A stretch of 64,000 nt of DNA from Microbacterium sp. (GCA_003248655.1 QFPM01000004.1:1-64000); one strand, 5' to 3'; numbered from the stretch's first letter, positions 1 to 8,730 are shown. Numbers and translations: made by a program. Notes: generated by a model not told the origin, from the sequence alone.

Positions 1-319
1 CAACATGCGCGAGGGTGCATGGAAGTCCTCGGTCGAGTCGGACGTCAAGAACGCCGTCATCGCCGTCGAGACCGCCACCGCCGGCAACAACGGCAAGGTT
101 GACGGCCTCGGCCCGACCGGGAAGCAGTCGGCCACCTTCCTCATCACCGGTGGCTCCGGCTACACGGGCAAGGCAAGCGTCGTCGTCTCGCCCGACAACA
201 GCATCACGCTCACGGTAACGCCTTCGACCCAGTCGTACACGATCGTCGGTGAGAACAGCAACCTCACGGGCAAGACCTACACCTACAGCAGCTTGACTGG
301 CAAGGGTGTCTGGTCGTAA
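1..319 (+). CDS. Type IV major pilin, C-terminal part (5' truncated)
   Basis: The gene enters from the left edge; the frame is open from base 2 and stops at 317-319. The roughly 105 visible residues lack the prepilin leader and hydrophobic helix, but the segment starting near KSSVESDVKNAV matches the amphipathic end of a type IV pilin spine helix, followed by a small Gly/Thr/Ser-rich beta domain ending in GVWS. Its position, first in a run of minor pilins, pilD and pilMNO, makes it the probable major pilin subunit. A strong hairpin follows directly and separates it from the minor pilins. Family assignment rests on context plus this partial sequence; start and full length cannot be judged here. 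Confidence 0.75.
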   Translation, partial: NMREGAWKSSVESDVKNAVIAVETATAGNNGKVDGLGPTGKQSATFLITGGSGYTGKASVVVSPDNSITLTVTPSTQSYTIVGENSNLTGKTYTYSSLTGKGVWS

Positions 320-343
320 GCCCCGTCCTCAGGACTGACCGAG

Positions 344-379
344 CGTTGTGCCTGCGCGGGATTCCGCGCAGGCACAACG
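344..379 (+). terminator. 16-bp perfect hairpin after the major pilin gene
   Basis: Arms 344-359 and 364-379 are exact reverse complements with a 4-nt loop. No T-run follows, so this is either a leaky terminator or an RNA 3' end stabiliser that would raise major pilin mRNA over the downstream minor pilin genes. Confidence 0.6.
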
Positions 380-419
380 TGTCAGAGACGTGTGACCTCA
401 GACCCGAAAGGAGGCCCTC

Positions 420-1739
420 ATGTACCGACGCAGCTCGTCCGATGACGCAGGGTTCACCCTTGTCGAAGTCATCGTCGCCATGCTTGTCTTCGCCGTTGTC
501 CTTACCGGCTTCCTTTACACCGTGACGGCCTCGATCGTCACCACCCGCGACACCCGCGCACGCGTCGTCGCAGCGAACCTCGCCTCTGAGCAGATCGACC
601 TCGCGCGCTCGAAGGAGAGCGTCTTCGACGTCGTATCCGACGTCGACACGGTCACCCTCAATGGAGACACCTTCCGCGTCGAGATCGACACCGAGTGGGT
701 CACCGCCACCGGCGCCACCGCGAGCTGCGATGCCGGCGCCGCGAGCAGCGCCGCGCTCGCCTACAAGCACGTCACCGTCACCGTGACGTGGGAGGGGATG
801 CGGGGCGCCCGGCCCGTTGTCACCGACACCGCGCTCACCCCCGCCACGAAGATCAACGACCCGTCGCTCGGAACCGTCCTCGTCGGCGTCGTCGACTCGG
901 CGGGTGAGGGTGTTCCCGGCGCGAGCGTCAGCCTTTCTCCCGCAGGCGTTCCGGCCGTCACCACCGACGCCGACGGCTGCGCCTACCTTCTGAAAGTGCC
1001 GCTCGGCACGTACACCGTGTCGGTGTCGAAGTCCGGCTACATCAGCGACCAGCAGATCGTCACACCCTCGGCCGAGATCCCTGTCACGGCCGGCGGCTCG
1101 TCGCGGGTCAGCTTCGCCTATGACGTCGCGAACACCTTCACGACGACGTACGCGGCGGGCGTCCCCGGTACCTTCCGGCTTCCGACGAACCTCACGACGA
1201 CCTACATCTCCACGTACGGAAACTTCCAGACCTCGGCGAGCACCAACGCGAACCCGAAGTCCGTCCAGCTCTACCCGTACTCGTCGGGCTACAGCGTCGT
1301 CGCCGGCGCTTTCGCCGAGACCCCCGGCAACCCCGCGACCAGCTGCCTCGCCCCCGATCCGGGGAGCTGGCTCGACACGCCCGGCCTCGTCGGCGTGCGC
1401 CCCGCTCCTGCCGCCGGCGCACCGGGAGCCCCGGTTGTCGCAACCGCGGGCATGGGTGCGGTCGCCCTGTCCGGCATCAGCGGTGGCGGCAACTACCTGC
1501 GGGCGGTCTATGTCGGAGGCGGTGCGGGCGATCCCGGATGCCAAGCTGGCATGTCCTATTCCTTCGGCAACATCATCGTCGGCAATGCGGCGTCGATCGC
1601 CCTCCCGTATGGCACCTGGCAGCTCTACCGCGGCGACGCGACGGCGCAGAACACGCTCATTTCGGGCGGCATCACGGTCCTGACGCCCGGTCTCGTCAGC
1701 GGTGCCACGGTGACTCTTGATCCTCGGGTGGCCGGCTGA
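420..1739 (+). CDS. Minor prepilin, PilV-like, with a carboxypeptidase-regulatory-like domain
   Basis: Residues 11-20 (GFTLVEVIVA) form a class III prepilin signal: cleavage is expected after Gly11, with Phe12 becoming the N-methylated residue and Glu16 the +5 glutamate. A hydrophobic helix follows to about residue 40. At 439 residues it is long for a minor pilin. Around residues 150-210 (GVVDSAGEGVPGASVSL onward to GTYTVSVSKSGY) it has the pattern of a CarboxypepD_reg/Cna-B-like beta sandwich, as found in surface proteins. The last 220 residues are Gly/Ala/Thr rich with no clear family. The ATG at 420 has AGGAGG seven bases upstream. The stop overlaps the next start (TGATG). Likely incorporated at or near the pilus tip. 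Confidence 0.8.
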   Translation: MYRRSSSDDAGFTLVEVIVAMLVFAVVLTGFLYTVTASIVTTRDTRARVVAANLASEQIDLARSKESVFDVVSDVDTVTLNGDTFRVEIDTEWVTATGATASCDAGAASSAALAYKHVTVTVTWEGMRGARPVVTDTALTPATKINDPSLGTVLVGVVDSAGEGVPGASVSLSPAGVPAVTTDADGCAYLLKVPLGTYTVSVSKSGYISDQQIVTPSAEIPVTAGGSSRVSFAYDVANTFTTTYAAGVPGTFRLPTNLTTTYISTYGNFQTSASTNANPKSVQLYPYSSGYSVVAGAFAETPGNPATSCLAPDPGSWLDTPGLVGVRPAPAAGAPGAPVVATAGMGAVALSGISGGGNYLRAVYVGGGAGDPGCQAGMSYSFGNIIVGNAASIALPYGTWQLYRGDATAQNTLISGGITVLTPGLVSGATVTLDPRVAG

Positions 1740-2425
1740 TGCGCGCGCGGGTACGCAAGAGCGGCGACGCAGGGTTCAGCCTCGTGGAGCTGATGGTCGC
1801 CCTCGGTGTCTTCGGACTACTCATGACCCTGGTCGTCTCGCTCGTCATCTCCACGGTGCGGGGGCTCAACGACCAGCGTGCAGGAATGGAGAACAGCCGC
1901 GTCGCGTCGACGTCGATGAACGAGCTCACCCGCGTCATCCGCGCGGGAACGGAGATTCCCGTGTACGGCGTGGCAGACAACGACCCCGTCTTCGTGTACG
2001 CGGGAGCCGAGCGACTCGTGCTCAACGCGTTCATCGACGCAGGCACGGCGGCCGACCCGCCGCCCGTTCGAGTGGAGTTCGCGCGTAACGCCGCGAACGA
2101 ACTCGTCGAGACCCGATGGTACGCCTACCACGTGCACACGACGTACTGGGCATTCAACGCGACGTCCGCGTTCTCGCGGACCGTGGCGCGGTCGCTGCTG
2201 CCGGTCGACGCTGCCGTACCCGTCTTCACCTACTGGGACAAGAACGAATCGCAGCTTGTCCCGCCCGCGGGCGGGACGCTCACGACAGCGCAGATCCGCA
2301 ACGTCGCGAGCGTGAAGGTGACTCTGCGTGTCCAGACCGACGGGAGCGGCCGCGTCGCGCCCGTCATGATTCAGAACGAGGTGGGCATGCCGAACCTTGG
2401 CATCGCCCGCGTGGAGGTCGACTGA
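1739..2425 (+). CDS. Minor prepilin, PilW/PulJ-like
   Basis: The 228-residue protein carries a prepilin motif at residues 12-21 (GFSLVELMVA, +5 Glu at 17) and a single hydrophobic helix to about residue 42 (LLMTLVVSLVIST). The remainder is a mixed globular domain typical of PilW/PulJ minor pilins, which help start pilus assembly in a complex with other minor pilins. Translation is coupled at both ends: its ATG shares a base with the previous stop, and its stop overlaps the next ATG at 2425. Which minor pilin it corresponds to cannot be decided from sequence alone. Confidence 0.8.
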   Translation: MRARVRKSGDAGFSLVELMVALGVFGLLMTLVVSLVISTVRGLNDQRAGMENSRVASTSMNELTRVIRAGTEIPVYGVADNDPVFVYAGAERLVLNAFIDAGTAADPPPVRVEFARNAANELVETRWYAYHVHTTYWAFNATSAFSRTVARSLLPVDAAVPVFTYWDKNESQLVPPAGGTLTTAQIRNVASVKVTLRVQTDGSGRVAPVMIQNEVGMPNLGIARVEVD

Positions 2426-4224
2426 TGAGCATGCTCCGATTCCGCAAGCCCGCCGCCGACGAGGAGGGCATGGCGCTCGTCGTCGTCGTCGCCGTCGCGG
2501 CGGTTCTCGCGATGCTCATGTCGATCCTTGTCGTCGTCTCCGTCAACGGGATGAAGCAGGCGACCTCGGATGCCGACTGGAACGCCTCGCTTGCGGCCGC
2601 GTACGCGGGAATCGACGAGTACCAGAGCCGGCTGGCCGCGGATACGACCTACTACCGCTTCGGCAACCCGTCATCCTCCTTCAGCGGATCGACGGTTCAG
2701 ACACCGCCCATCGTCAACCCCGCCTTCGGCGTGGGCGTGAGTGGGACGTGGGCGACCGTGCCCGGCAGTGACGGGCGTGCGCAGTTCCGGTATGAGGTCG
2801 ACAACTCGAAGTACGGCACGACCGGCCGCATCCGCGTTCGTGCGACCGGCAAGGTCGGCAACGCGACTCGGACCATCGTCGCCGACCTCAAGCAGCAGGG
2901 CTTCATCGACTTCCTCTATTTCACGGACTTCGAAGCGCAGGACCCCGCCATCGCGGGCACCTCGTCGGCATCCTGCTTCACCGATGCGACGATGACCACG
3001 CTCAAGTACAGCTGGGCAGGCCGACCGATGGGTGCCACGTGTCGCGAGATCGCGTTCGGTCCGAACGACATCAACAACGGACCCGTGCACACCAACGACA
3101 CTCTTCGCGCGTGCGGCTCGACCTTCAACGGGACGGTGACGACGGCAAAGTCGACGGCTCCGTTCGCCGTCAACCGCGACTCGAACGGTACAGCGTGCGC
3201 TGCGCCGACCTTCGCGCTGGCCGGATCTCCGTCCTACAGCGGGGAGCTCATCGGCATGCCCGCGACCAACTCGGAGCTCAAGAAGGAGACGCGCACCGAC
3301 CTCACTGCTACGGATGTGCCGCGTCCGGGGTGCCTGTACACGGGTCCGACGCAGTTCACGTTCTTCGCCGACGGCACGGTCAACATCAAGTCCCCCTTCA
3401 CGAAGGCAACGCGCATCGGAAACGCCGCTGCGACCACCGGGTCCGCGCCGGCAGCGTGCGGCTCGATCGCTCAGCTACAGTCGGTCACCGGCGCGACGAT
3501 CACGGTCCCGGAGAACAACGTCATTTACGTGCAGAACGTGCCCGCGGTGACGACGGATGTCAACTACTGGCTGCCCGGAGTGAACCCGGGGAACTTCACG
3601 TGCACCGACTCGGGCAGCGCGTCGATCCGCGGATGGCGATTCGGCACGGGCGCGAACCCTCCCGGCTACCCCCTCCGCACGGGCAACGCGGCAACCACCG
3701 AGGTCGCGCCGACGAGCACGACCTACGGATGCCGCTCCGGCGACATCTTCGTGTCGGGTGTCTTCAACGGATCGGCGACTCTCTCGGCCGAGAACTACGC
3801 CTTCGTGGTGGACGATCTCACCTACGCAGACGTGCAGGACGACATGCTCGGTCTCGTCGGCAACAACGCCGTCTGGGTGTACAACCCGCTGAACTCCGCT
3901 GGCGCCAACATCAAGGGCGACAACCGCACGATCCACGCCGCCATCCTCTCGGTCGCACACACCTTCCAGGTGCAGAACTACAACGCGGGCGGCCCGCAGG
4001 GGACCTTGACTGTCCGCGGGGCGATCGCGCAGAAGTTCCGTGGCACGGTCGCGACCGCGAACTCGGCCGGAATCGCAACGGGGTACGCGAAGAACTACGT
4101 CTACGACACGCGTTTCAAGTACATGGCTCCGCCGAAGTTCCTCAACCCGGTCACCACCACCTACGGAGTGACGACCTGGATCGAAAGCGCGCCCGTGTTC
4201 CGAGCCGATGGGTCCTCGCCATGA
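2425..4224 (+). CDS. Large PilX-like pilus protein, candidate tip component
   Basis: Start taken at ATG 2425, which overlaps the pilW stop; the frame is open further upstream but inside pilW. The 599-residue product begins with a PilX-type N terminus: EEG at residues 13-15, then a hydrophobic segment to about 40 without the canonical GFTLxE motif. The large extracellular part contains eight cysteines, all between roughly residues 175 and 440, an even number compatible with disulfides in an exported protein. Repeated short Thr/Asn/Gly-rich beta motifs suggest a beta-rich adhesin-like fold. It is several times larger than typical minor pilins, so a role as tip adhesin or assembly initiator is my inference. 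Its stop overlaps the pilD start. Confidence 0.7.
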   Translation: MSMLRFRKPAADEEGMALVVVVAVAAVLAMLMSILVVVSVNGMKQATSDADWNASLAAAYAGIDEYQSRLAADTTYYRFGNPSSSFSGSTVQTPPIVNPAFGVGVSGTWATVPGSDGRAQFRYEVDNSKYGTTGRIRVRATGKVGNATRTIVADLKQQGFIDFLYFTDFEAQDPAIAGTSSASCFTDATMTTLKYSWAGRPMGATCREIAFGPNDINNGPVHTNDTLRACGSTFNGTVTTAKSTAPFAVNRDSNGTACAAPTFALAGSPSYSGELIGMPATNSELKKETRTDLTATDVPRPGCLYTGPTQFTFFADGTVNIKSPFTKATRIGNAAATTGSAPAACGSIAQLQSVTGATITVPENNVIYVQNVPAVTTDVNYWLPGVNPGNFTCTDSGSASIRGWRFGTGANPPGYPLRTGNAATTEVAPTSTTYGCRSGDIFVSGVFNGSATLSAENYAFVVDDLTYADVQDDMLGLVGNNAVWVYNPLNSAGANIKGDNRTIHAAILSVAHTFQVQNYNAGGPQGTLTVRGAIAQKFRGTVATANSAGIATGYAKNYVYDTRFKYMAPPKFLNPVTTTYGVTTWIESAPVFRADGSSP

Positions 4225-5057
4225 TCGCCGCCGACCTGACCGCCCAGCTCGGCACCGGGCTGGTCGCGATCGTCGTGATCGCCGCCGGTGTCTTCGGAGC
4301 CTTGATCGGCTCCTTCCTCAACGTGGTGATCTGGCGCGTGCCGCAGGGCATGAGCATCGTCCACCCGCCGAGCGCCTGCCCGAACTGCGGGTCCCGCGTC
4401 GCCCCGTACGACAACGTGCCCGTGATCTCCTACCTCGTGCTGCGCGGTCGTTGCCGCAACTGCCACGAGCCCATCTCGGCGCGCTACCCCCTGATCGAAG
4501 CGGCGACCGGTGTCGTGTTCGCGCTGGTCACCCTGGGGGCGTTCCTCAACTGGTGGCCCCTCGCCGTATTGCCGGCTCTCCTGTACTTCGCGGCGATCTC
4601 GATCGCGCTTACCATGATCGACCTCGACACGCATCGACTGCCGAACGTGATCGTTTTTCCGTCGTACTTCGTGGTGGGCGCGCTGCTGATTCTGGCATCC
4701 GTTCTCACTGGCGACTACGTGGCACTCCTGCGCGCCGCGATCGGCGGCGCCGCGCTCTTCGGCGCGTACCTTCTGCTGACGATCGCCTACCCCGGCGGGA
4801 TGGGCGGCGGCGACGTCAAGCTCGCGGGTGTGCTCGGCATGATCCTCGGCTGGTTCGGGTGGGCCTCGCTCATCGTCGGCGCTTTCGCCGCCTTCCTCGT
4901 CGGCGGAATCGTCGGCATCGCCCTGATGCTCGGACGCCGCGCATCGCGGAAGTCGGCAATCCCTTTCGGTCCCTGGATGCTTCTCGGCGCCTGGATCGGC
5001 ATCGCGGCGGGCGAATCCGTCGCGCGGTGGTATCTCAACATGGTGGGGCTGACGTGA
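4221..5057 (+). CDS. pilD: Prepilin peptidase / N-methyltransferase PilD
   Basis: This 278-residue bifunctional membrane enzyme cleaves prepilin leaders and N-methylates the new N terminus. The N-terminal DiS_P_DiS domain shows the zinc-binding cysteine tetrad C53-x2-C56 and C78-x2-C81 after GSFLNVVIWRVP. The type IV prepilin aspartic peptidase part has the first Asp in MIDLDTHRLPN and the second in the GGGDVKL motif (GxGD). Multiple hydrophobic segments fit the eight-helix topology. ATG 4221 overlaps the preceding stop as ATGA. All prepilins just upstream are its likely substrates. Confidence 0.93.
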   Translation: MIAADLTAQLGTGLVAIVVIAAGVFGALIGSFLNVVIWRVPQGMSIVHPPSACPNCGSRVAPYDNVPVISYLVLRGRCRNCHEPISARYPLIEAATGVVFALVTLGAFLNWWPLAVLPALLYFAAISIALTMIDLDTHRLPNVIVFPSYFVVGALLILASVLTGDYVALLRAAIGGAALFGAYLLLTIAYPGGMGGGDVKLAGVLGMILGWFGWASLIVGAFAAFLVGGIVGIALMLGRRASRKSAIPFGPWMLLGAWIGIAAGESVARWYLNMVGLT

Positions 5058-5087
5058 TCGGCATGTCGAACTGCGGAAAGGACTGAC

Positions 5088-6116
5088 GTGGCCAGTGTGG
5101 TAGCGCTCGACCTGAGTCGAGCAGGAATCCGTGCGGTGCAGATCGATGCGCCGTACTCAGATCGACCGATGATCAGCCGCTACGGCGGGGTCAGCGTGCC
5201 CGAGGGAACCATCTTCGACGGCGAGATCGTCGATCCGGTCCGCGGTGCGAAGGCGATCAAAGAACTGTGGAAATCGGCGGGCTTCACGACGAAGCGTGTC
5301 GCATTCGGCGTCGGCAACCGAAAGGTGGTCGTGCGAGAGGTGACCCTCCCGGCCCTCCCGCGAGCGCAGCGCAAGGCGTCGCTCCGGTACGCCGTCGAGG
5401 GGCAGATCCCCATCGACCTCGACGACGCCATCCTCGATTTCCTTCCGCTGCGCAACGTCGGCGAGAACATGCAGGAGGGACTGCTCGTCGCGAGTGCTCG
5501 CAGCGGCCTTGAAGGCACCGTTACCGCGATCGAGTCCGCCGGCCGGATCGTCGACGCGGTCGACTTCTCCGGATTCGCGCTCCTGCGCGCGCTGCCGGCC
5601 GCGCCCGGTGTGACGCGAGCGATCGTGAACGTCGGGGCCTCCAGCACGGTCGTCGTGATCGCGACCGGCAGCACGCCGGAGTTCGTCCGCGTCGTGCCCT
5701 CGGGCGGAGATGACATCAGTCGTGCGCTCGAGCGCGGCCTCGGCATCGGATTCGCCGAAGCCGAACAGGAGAAGATCAATCGCGGACTCCAGGGCGGTGC
5801 GGCGACTCCCCGAGAGGTCGACTCCGAGAACCTCATTCGCGAGAACGCGGCGGGTCTGATCGACAGCATCCGCAACACGCTGAACTTCTATATCAACGCG
5901 CGGCCCGGGGCGCAGATCTCCGACATCGTGCTCGCCGGCGGCGGCGCCCGACTCTCCGGGCTCAGTGCCGTCCTCAACCGGGCTCTCCGGCTTCCGACGA
6001 CGTTCGCGGAGCCCTTGGAAACGTTCTCCGTAAGCCGTCGCCTGCGGGCGTCGGGACTCTCGCGGTGGGCTCTCGAACTCGCCGCTCCGCTCGGCGTGAC
6101 CGTGGGAGGTAAGTGA
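5088..6116 (+). CDS. pilM: Type IV pilus inner-membrane platform protein PilM
   Basis: A 342-residue cytoplasmic actin-like protein. The opening SVVALDLSRAGIRAVQID is the phosphate-1 strand of the actin/FtsA fold, and the later VLAGGGARLSGL matches the adenosine loop. PilM binds the N-terminal peptide of PilN and links the assembly ATPase to the membrane alignment complex. GTG start at 5088 is preceded by GGAAAGGA. It follows pilD by 30 nt and its stop overlaps the pilN start at TGATG. Confidence 0.88.
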   Translation: MASVVALDLSRAGIRAVQIDAPYSDRPMISRYGGVSVPEGTIFDGEIVDPVRGAKAIKELWKSAGFTTKRVAFGVGNRKVVVREVTLPALPRAQRKASLRYAVEGQIPIDLDDAILDFLPLRNVGENMQEGLLVASARSGLEGTVTAIESAGRIVDAVDFSGFALLRALPAAPGVTRAIVNVGASSTVVVIATGSTPEFVRVVPSGGDDISRALERGLGIGFAEAEQEKINRGLQGGAATPREVDSENLIRENAAGLIDSIRNTLNFYINARPGAQISDIVLAGGGARLSGLSAVLNRALRLPTTFAEPLETFSVSRRLRASGLSRWALELAAPLGVTVGGK

Positions 6117-7021
6117 TGTCGATCACGAAGGATCGGGAAGCCGTGGAGGAGCCGATCACGAAGCCGGCGCGGGGTGCCAAAGCACCGAAGGCGCCCAAGG
6201 CGCCGAAGGCGTCCGCGCGGAACGCGCGGGACAGTGCACCTCGGGCAGCGAAGCCGCAGAAGGGCCGCGATGCCGGTGGACGTCCGCCCGTCGCGCGCGT
6301 CGATCTGCTCCCTCCGATCGTCGAGCAGCGGCGCAAGCAGCACGCGCTCGAGCGGATGCTCGTGTTCGGACTGCTCGTGCTCGCCGTGGTCGCTGTGGCC
6401 GCGACCTTCGTGGTGTCGTTGATTGCGTTCGCTGCTGAGGCCCGCCTTGCCGAGGAGGAGGTCATCAGCGCACAGCTGAAGACGGAAGAGGCATCCTTCT
6501 CGGAGGTTTCGACCGTGAAGACCCAGCTCGTCGACTACGACACGGCCGAGCTCGCCGCGCTGTACGCGGAAGCGGACTGGGGGCGCCTCATGCGCGAACT
6601 GGACGGAGCACTCCCCGCCGACGTCGAGATCACCTCGGAGTCGATCCGCGTCAAGGGCGCGGATCCCACCGGTACACCGCCGGAGGCGGGCCTCGGCCTC
6701 GACAACCTCGGCGTCATCGAGATCACATATACGGTCACCGGCCCGGGCGTCGGGTCGACGACGCAGTTGCTCAACGGCCTGCAGTCCCTCACGGGATACG
6801 CGAGCGCGACCGCGGTCGCCCTCGTCAACGCGGAAGACCGGTACAGCATCTCGGGCACCATCCAGCTGAACGCTGCGGCGCTCGGTGGTACGGTGCGGAC
6901 CTCTCAGCTCAACGCCGACGACCTCCTCGCACTGCACGACGCGCTGGAAGTGGCAGCGACAACCCCCGCCGCTCCGCCAGCACCCACAGACGACACACCG
7001 ATCGCGGAAGGCAAGGGCTGA
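6116..7021 (+). CDS. pilN: Type IV pilus assembly protein PilN with basic N-terminal extension
   Basis: ATG 6116 is preferred over GTG 6113 because GGAGGT ends 5 nt before it. Of 301 residues, 62-67 (VDLLPP) correspond to the INLLP motif that docks into PilM, residues 81-107 form one transmembrane helix, and the periplasm-side part carries a coiled coil and a ferredoxin-like domain. Unusually, about 60 residues precede the docking motif; they are rich in Lys, Ala and Pro, with KAP repeats around 22-31. PilN homologues normally begin almost directly with the docking motif. Followed after 2 nt by pilO. Confidence 0.85.
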   Translation: MSITKDREAVEEPITKPARGAKAPKAPKAPKASARNARDSAPRAAKPQKGRDAGGRPPVARVDLLPPIVEQRRKQHALERMLVFGLLVLAVVAVAATFVVSLIAFAAEARLAEEEVISAQLKTEEASFSEVSTVKTQLVDYDTAELAALYAEADWGRLMRELDGALPADVEITSESIRVKGADPTGTPPEAGLGLDNLGVIEITYTVTGPGVGSTTQLLNGLQSLTGYASATAVALVNAEDRYSISGTIQLNAAALGGTVRTSQLNADDLLALHDALEVAATTPAAPPAPTDDTPIAEGKG

Positions 7022-7023
7022 TC

Positions 7024-7593
7024 GTGGACAAGCACCGTTTCACTCTGATCATCATCGGCATCTTCGGAGTCGGCATCCTGGCCGGGGGCTGGTTCCTCGG
7101 CGTGCAGCCGCAGCTCAACCGCATCGGGGACGCAGCCGCGCAGGTTGAGTCGGTCCGCCAACTCAACGAGGCACAGACGCAGGTCAACGCCGCGCTCGCC
7201 GCGGACTACCAGCGGCTGGGGGAGTTCCAGGGTGCGCTCGACGCCGCGAAGGCGCTCATCCCTGATCGGCGATCGCAGCAGGCGCTCATCGACCAGATCG
7301 AGGCCGCGGCGGATGCCGCGGGTGTCACGATCAAGACGATCAACTTCGATGCGCCCGTGGCCTTCACCCCGACAGTCGGTGTGCCCGTCAACCTTCCCGC
7401 GACAAGCACGCTCGTCGCTATCCCGGTCGACATCACCGTCGCGGGCGAACGCTCGTCGACCGAGGCGTTCGCCGCCGGCCTGCAAGGTGCCGCCCGGATC
7501 GTGACGGTGACGGGCAGCGAGTACCGCGGACCCGAAGACCCGTCGCTCACTCTCTCGGGTACGACCTGGGTATTGATGCAGCCGACGGCCTGA
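7024..7593 (+). CDS. pilO: Type IV pilus assembly protein PilO-like
   Basis: A 189-residue protein with one N-terminal transmembrane helix (about residues 7-25), then a coiled coil rich in Gln/Ala (about 28-75) and a C-terminal alpha/beta domain. This is the architecture of PilO, the partner of PilN in the alignment subcomplex. GTG start at 7024, 2 nt after the pilN stop. It is the last pilus gene here: a large palindrome follows at 7622. No PilP or secretin is expected in a Gram-positive pilus. Confidence 0.8.
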   Translation: MDKHRFTLIIIGIFGVGILAGGWFLGVQPQLNRIGDAAAQVESVRQLNEAQTQVNAALAADYQRLGEFQGALDAAKALIPDRRSQQALIDQIEAAADAAGVTIKTINFDAPVAFTPTVGVPVNLPATSTLVAIPVDITVAGERSSTEAFAAGLQGAARIVTVTGSEYRGPEDPSLTLSGTTWVLMQPTA

Positions 7594-7621
7594 CCCGTAG
7601 GAAGCCCGCTGTCAAGCGTCT

Positions 7622-7663
7622 GATCCATGCCGCCCAGGATGCATATCCTGGGCGGCATGGATC
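7622..7663. repeat. Perfect 18-bp inverted repeat over the yihY start codon
   Basis: Arms 7622-7639 and 7646-7663 are exact reverse complements with loop TGCATA. It lies between the end of the pilus operon and the next gene; the ATG at 7657 sits inside the right arm. It may terminate the pilus transcript, occlude translation of the downstream gene, or bind a dimeric regulator. Confidence 0.75.
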
Positions 7664-8640
7664 TTGCGAGGCCGATTGCCCGGGCGCTGACGCTGACCCC
7701 CGTGCGCGCCTACCTGCGCTACAGCGAGCGCCGCGGGCCGATGCTCGCCGACAGCGTCACCTACCGCACGCTGTTCAGCGTGTTCGCGGGAGTGCTGTTG
7801 GGCTTCTCGATCGCGGCGCTGTGGCTCGCGGGAAACCCCGCCGCCTGGCAGGCGCTGATCGGCGCGGTGGACAGCGCGATCCCGGGTCTGGTCGGCGAGG
7901 GCGGGCTCATCGACCCCGATGCCATCCGGGCACCGGTCGGTCTCTCGATCGCCGGCATCCTGTCGCTTGTCGGCCTCATCGGCGCCGCGATCGGTGCGAT
8001 CGGTTCGCTCCGGACGGCGCTGCGCGCCATTTGCGACCGCGGCACCGATGATGTGCCGTTCTGGCTCGTGCTGCTGCGAAACCTGGGGCTCGCGGTCGGA
8101 GTGGGGGCGGCGCTGCTGGCATCCGCCGTCGCGACGATGCTCGGCACCGCGGGTCTCGGCGTCGTCGCGGGATGGTTCGCTCTCGCGCCCGACGACGCGC
8201 TCGTGCGCTGGGGTGCGCGCATCCTCGCGATCGTTGTGACCTTCGCGTTGGATGCCGTCGTGATCGCCGTCGTCTTCCGTGTGCTCTCGGGGGTGCGGGC
8301 GCCCGCGAAAGCACTGTGGACGGGCGCTCTCCTTGGGGCGGTCGGGCTCACGGTACTGCAGCAGCTCTCGGGCCTGTTCGTCGGGGGAGCGCGGTCGAAC
8401 CCGCTGCTGGCGTCGTTCGCGGCGCTCATCGCACTTCTGTTGTGGATCAATCTGTCGGCGCAGGTCATCCTCATCGCGGCGTCGTACACCTACACCCTCG
8501 TGCGCGAGCGCGAAGATCGCGTGCGCGAGCGGTTCGGCGCGACGACGTTCGCCGCGCGTCGGGTTCAGCAAGCCGAGGATGCCGTGGCTGCCGCAGCGGC
8601 AGAGCTCGAGACAGCGCGCGCCGCCGCGGCGGCGACCTGA
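7657..8640 (+). CDS. YihY/BrkB family inner membrane protein
   Basis: Start placed at ATG 7657 (MDLARPIARAL); an in-frame ATG at 7627 would put ten more codons inside the palindrome. The roughly 327-residue protein has about six hydrophobic segments and ends in an alanine-rich, probably coiled tail. The early TYRTLFSVFAGVLLGFSIAA and the late LLWINLSAQVILIAASYTY are typical of the YihY (formerly ribonuclease BN) family. The function of the family is not established; the old RNase BN label is known to be wrong. Single-gene unit between the pilus operon and glgP. Confidence 0.85.
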   Translation: MDLARPIARALTLTPVRAYLRYSERRGPMLADSVTYRTLFSVFAGVLLGFSIAALWLAGNPAAWQALIGAVDSAIPGLVGEGGLIDPDAIRAPVGLSIAGILSLVGLIGAAIGAIGSLRTALRAICDRGTDDVPFWLVLLRNLGLAVGVGAALLASAVATMLGTAGLGVVAGWFALAPDDALVRWGARILAIVVTFALDAVVIAVVFRVLSGVRAPAKALWTGALLGAVGLTVLQQLSGLFVGGARSNPLLASFAALIALLLWINLSAQVILIAASYTYTLVREREDRVRERFGATTFAARRVQQAEDAVAAAAAELETARAAAAAT

Positions 8641-8730
8641 CGCATCGCGTCAATCGCGCGCGCGGTGACGGCTGTGTAAATTCTCCGTTTGCCCGGCTGG
8701 GAGCGGTCTACGTCGGGGCTCTGCAGTGTG

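Noticed and set aside
3039..4220. Long N-terminal extension of pilD inside the PilX-like gene
   Set aside because: The frame is open but encodes Arg/His-rich shadow sequence; the conserved PilD N terminus begins at ATG 4221.
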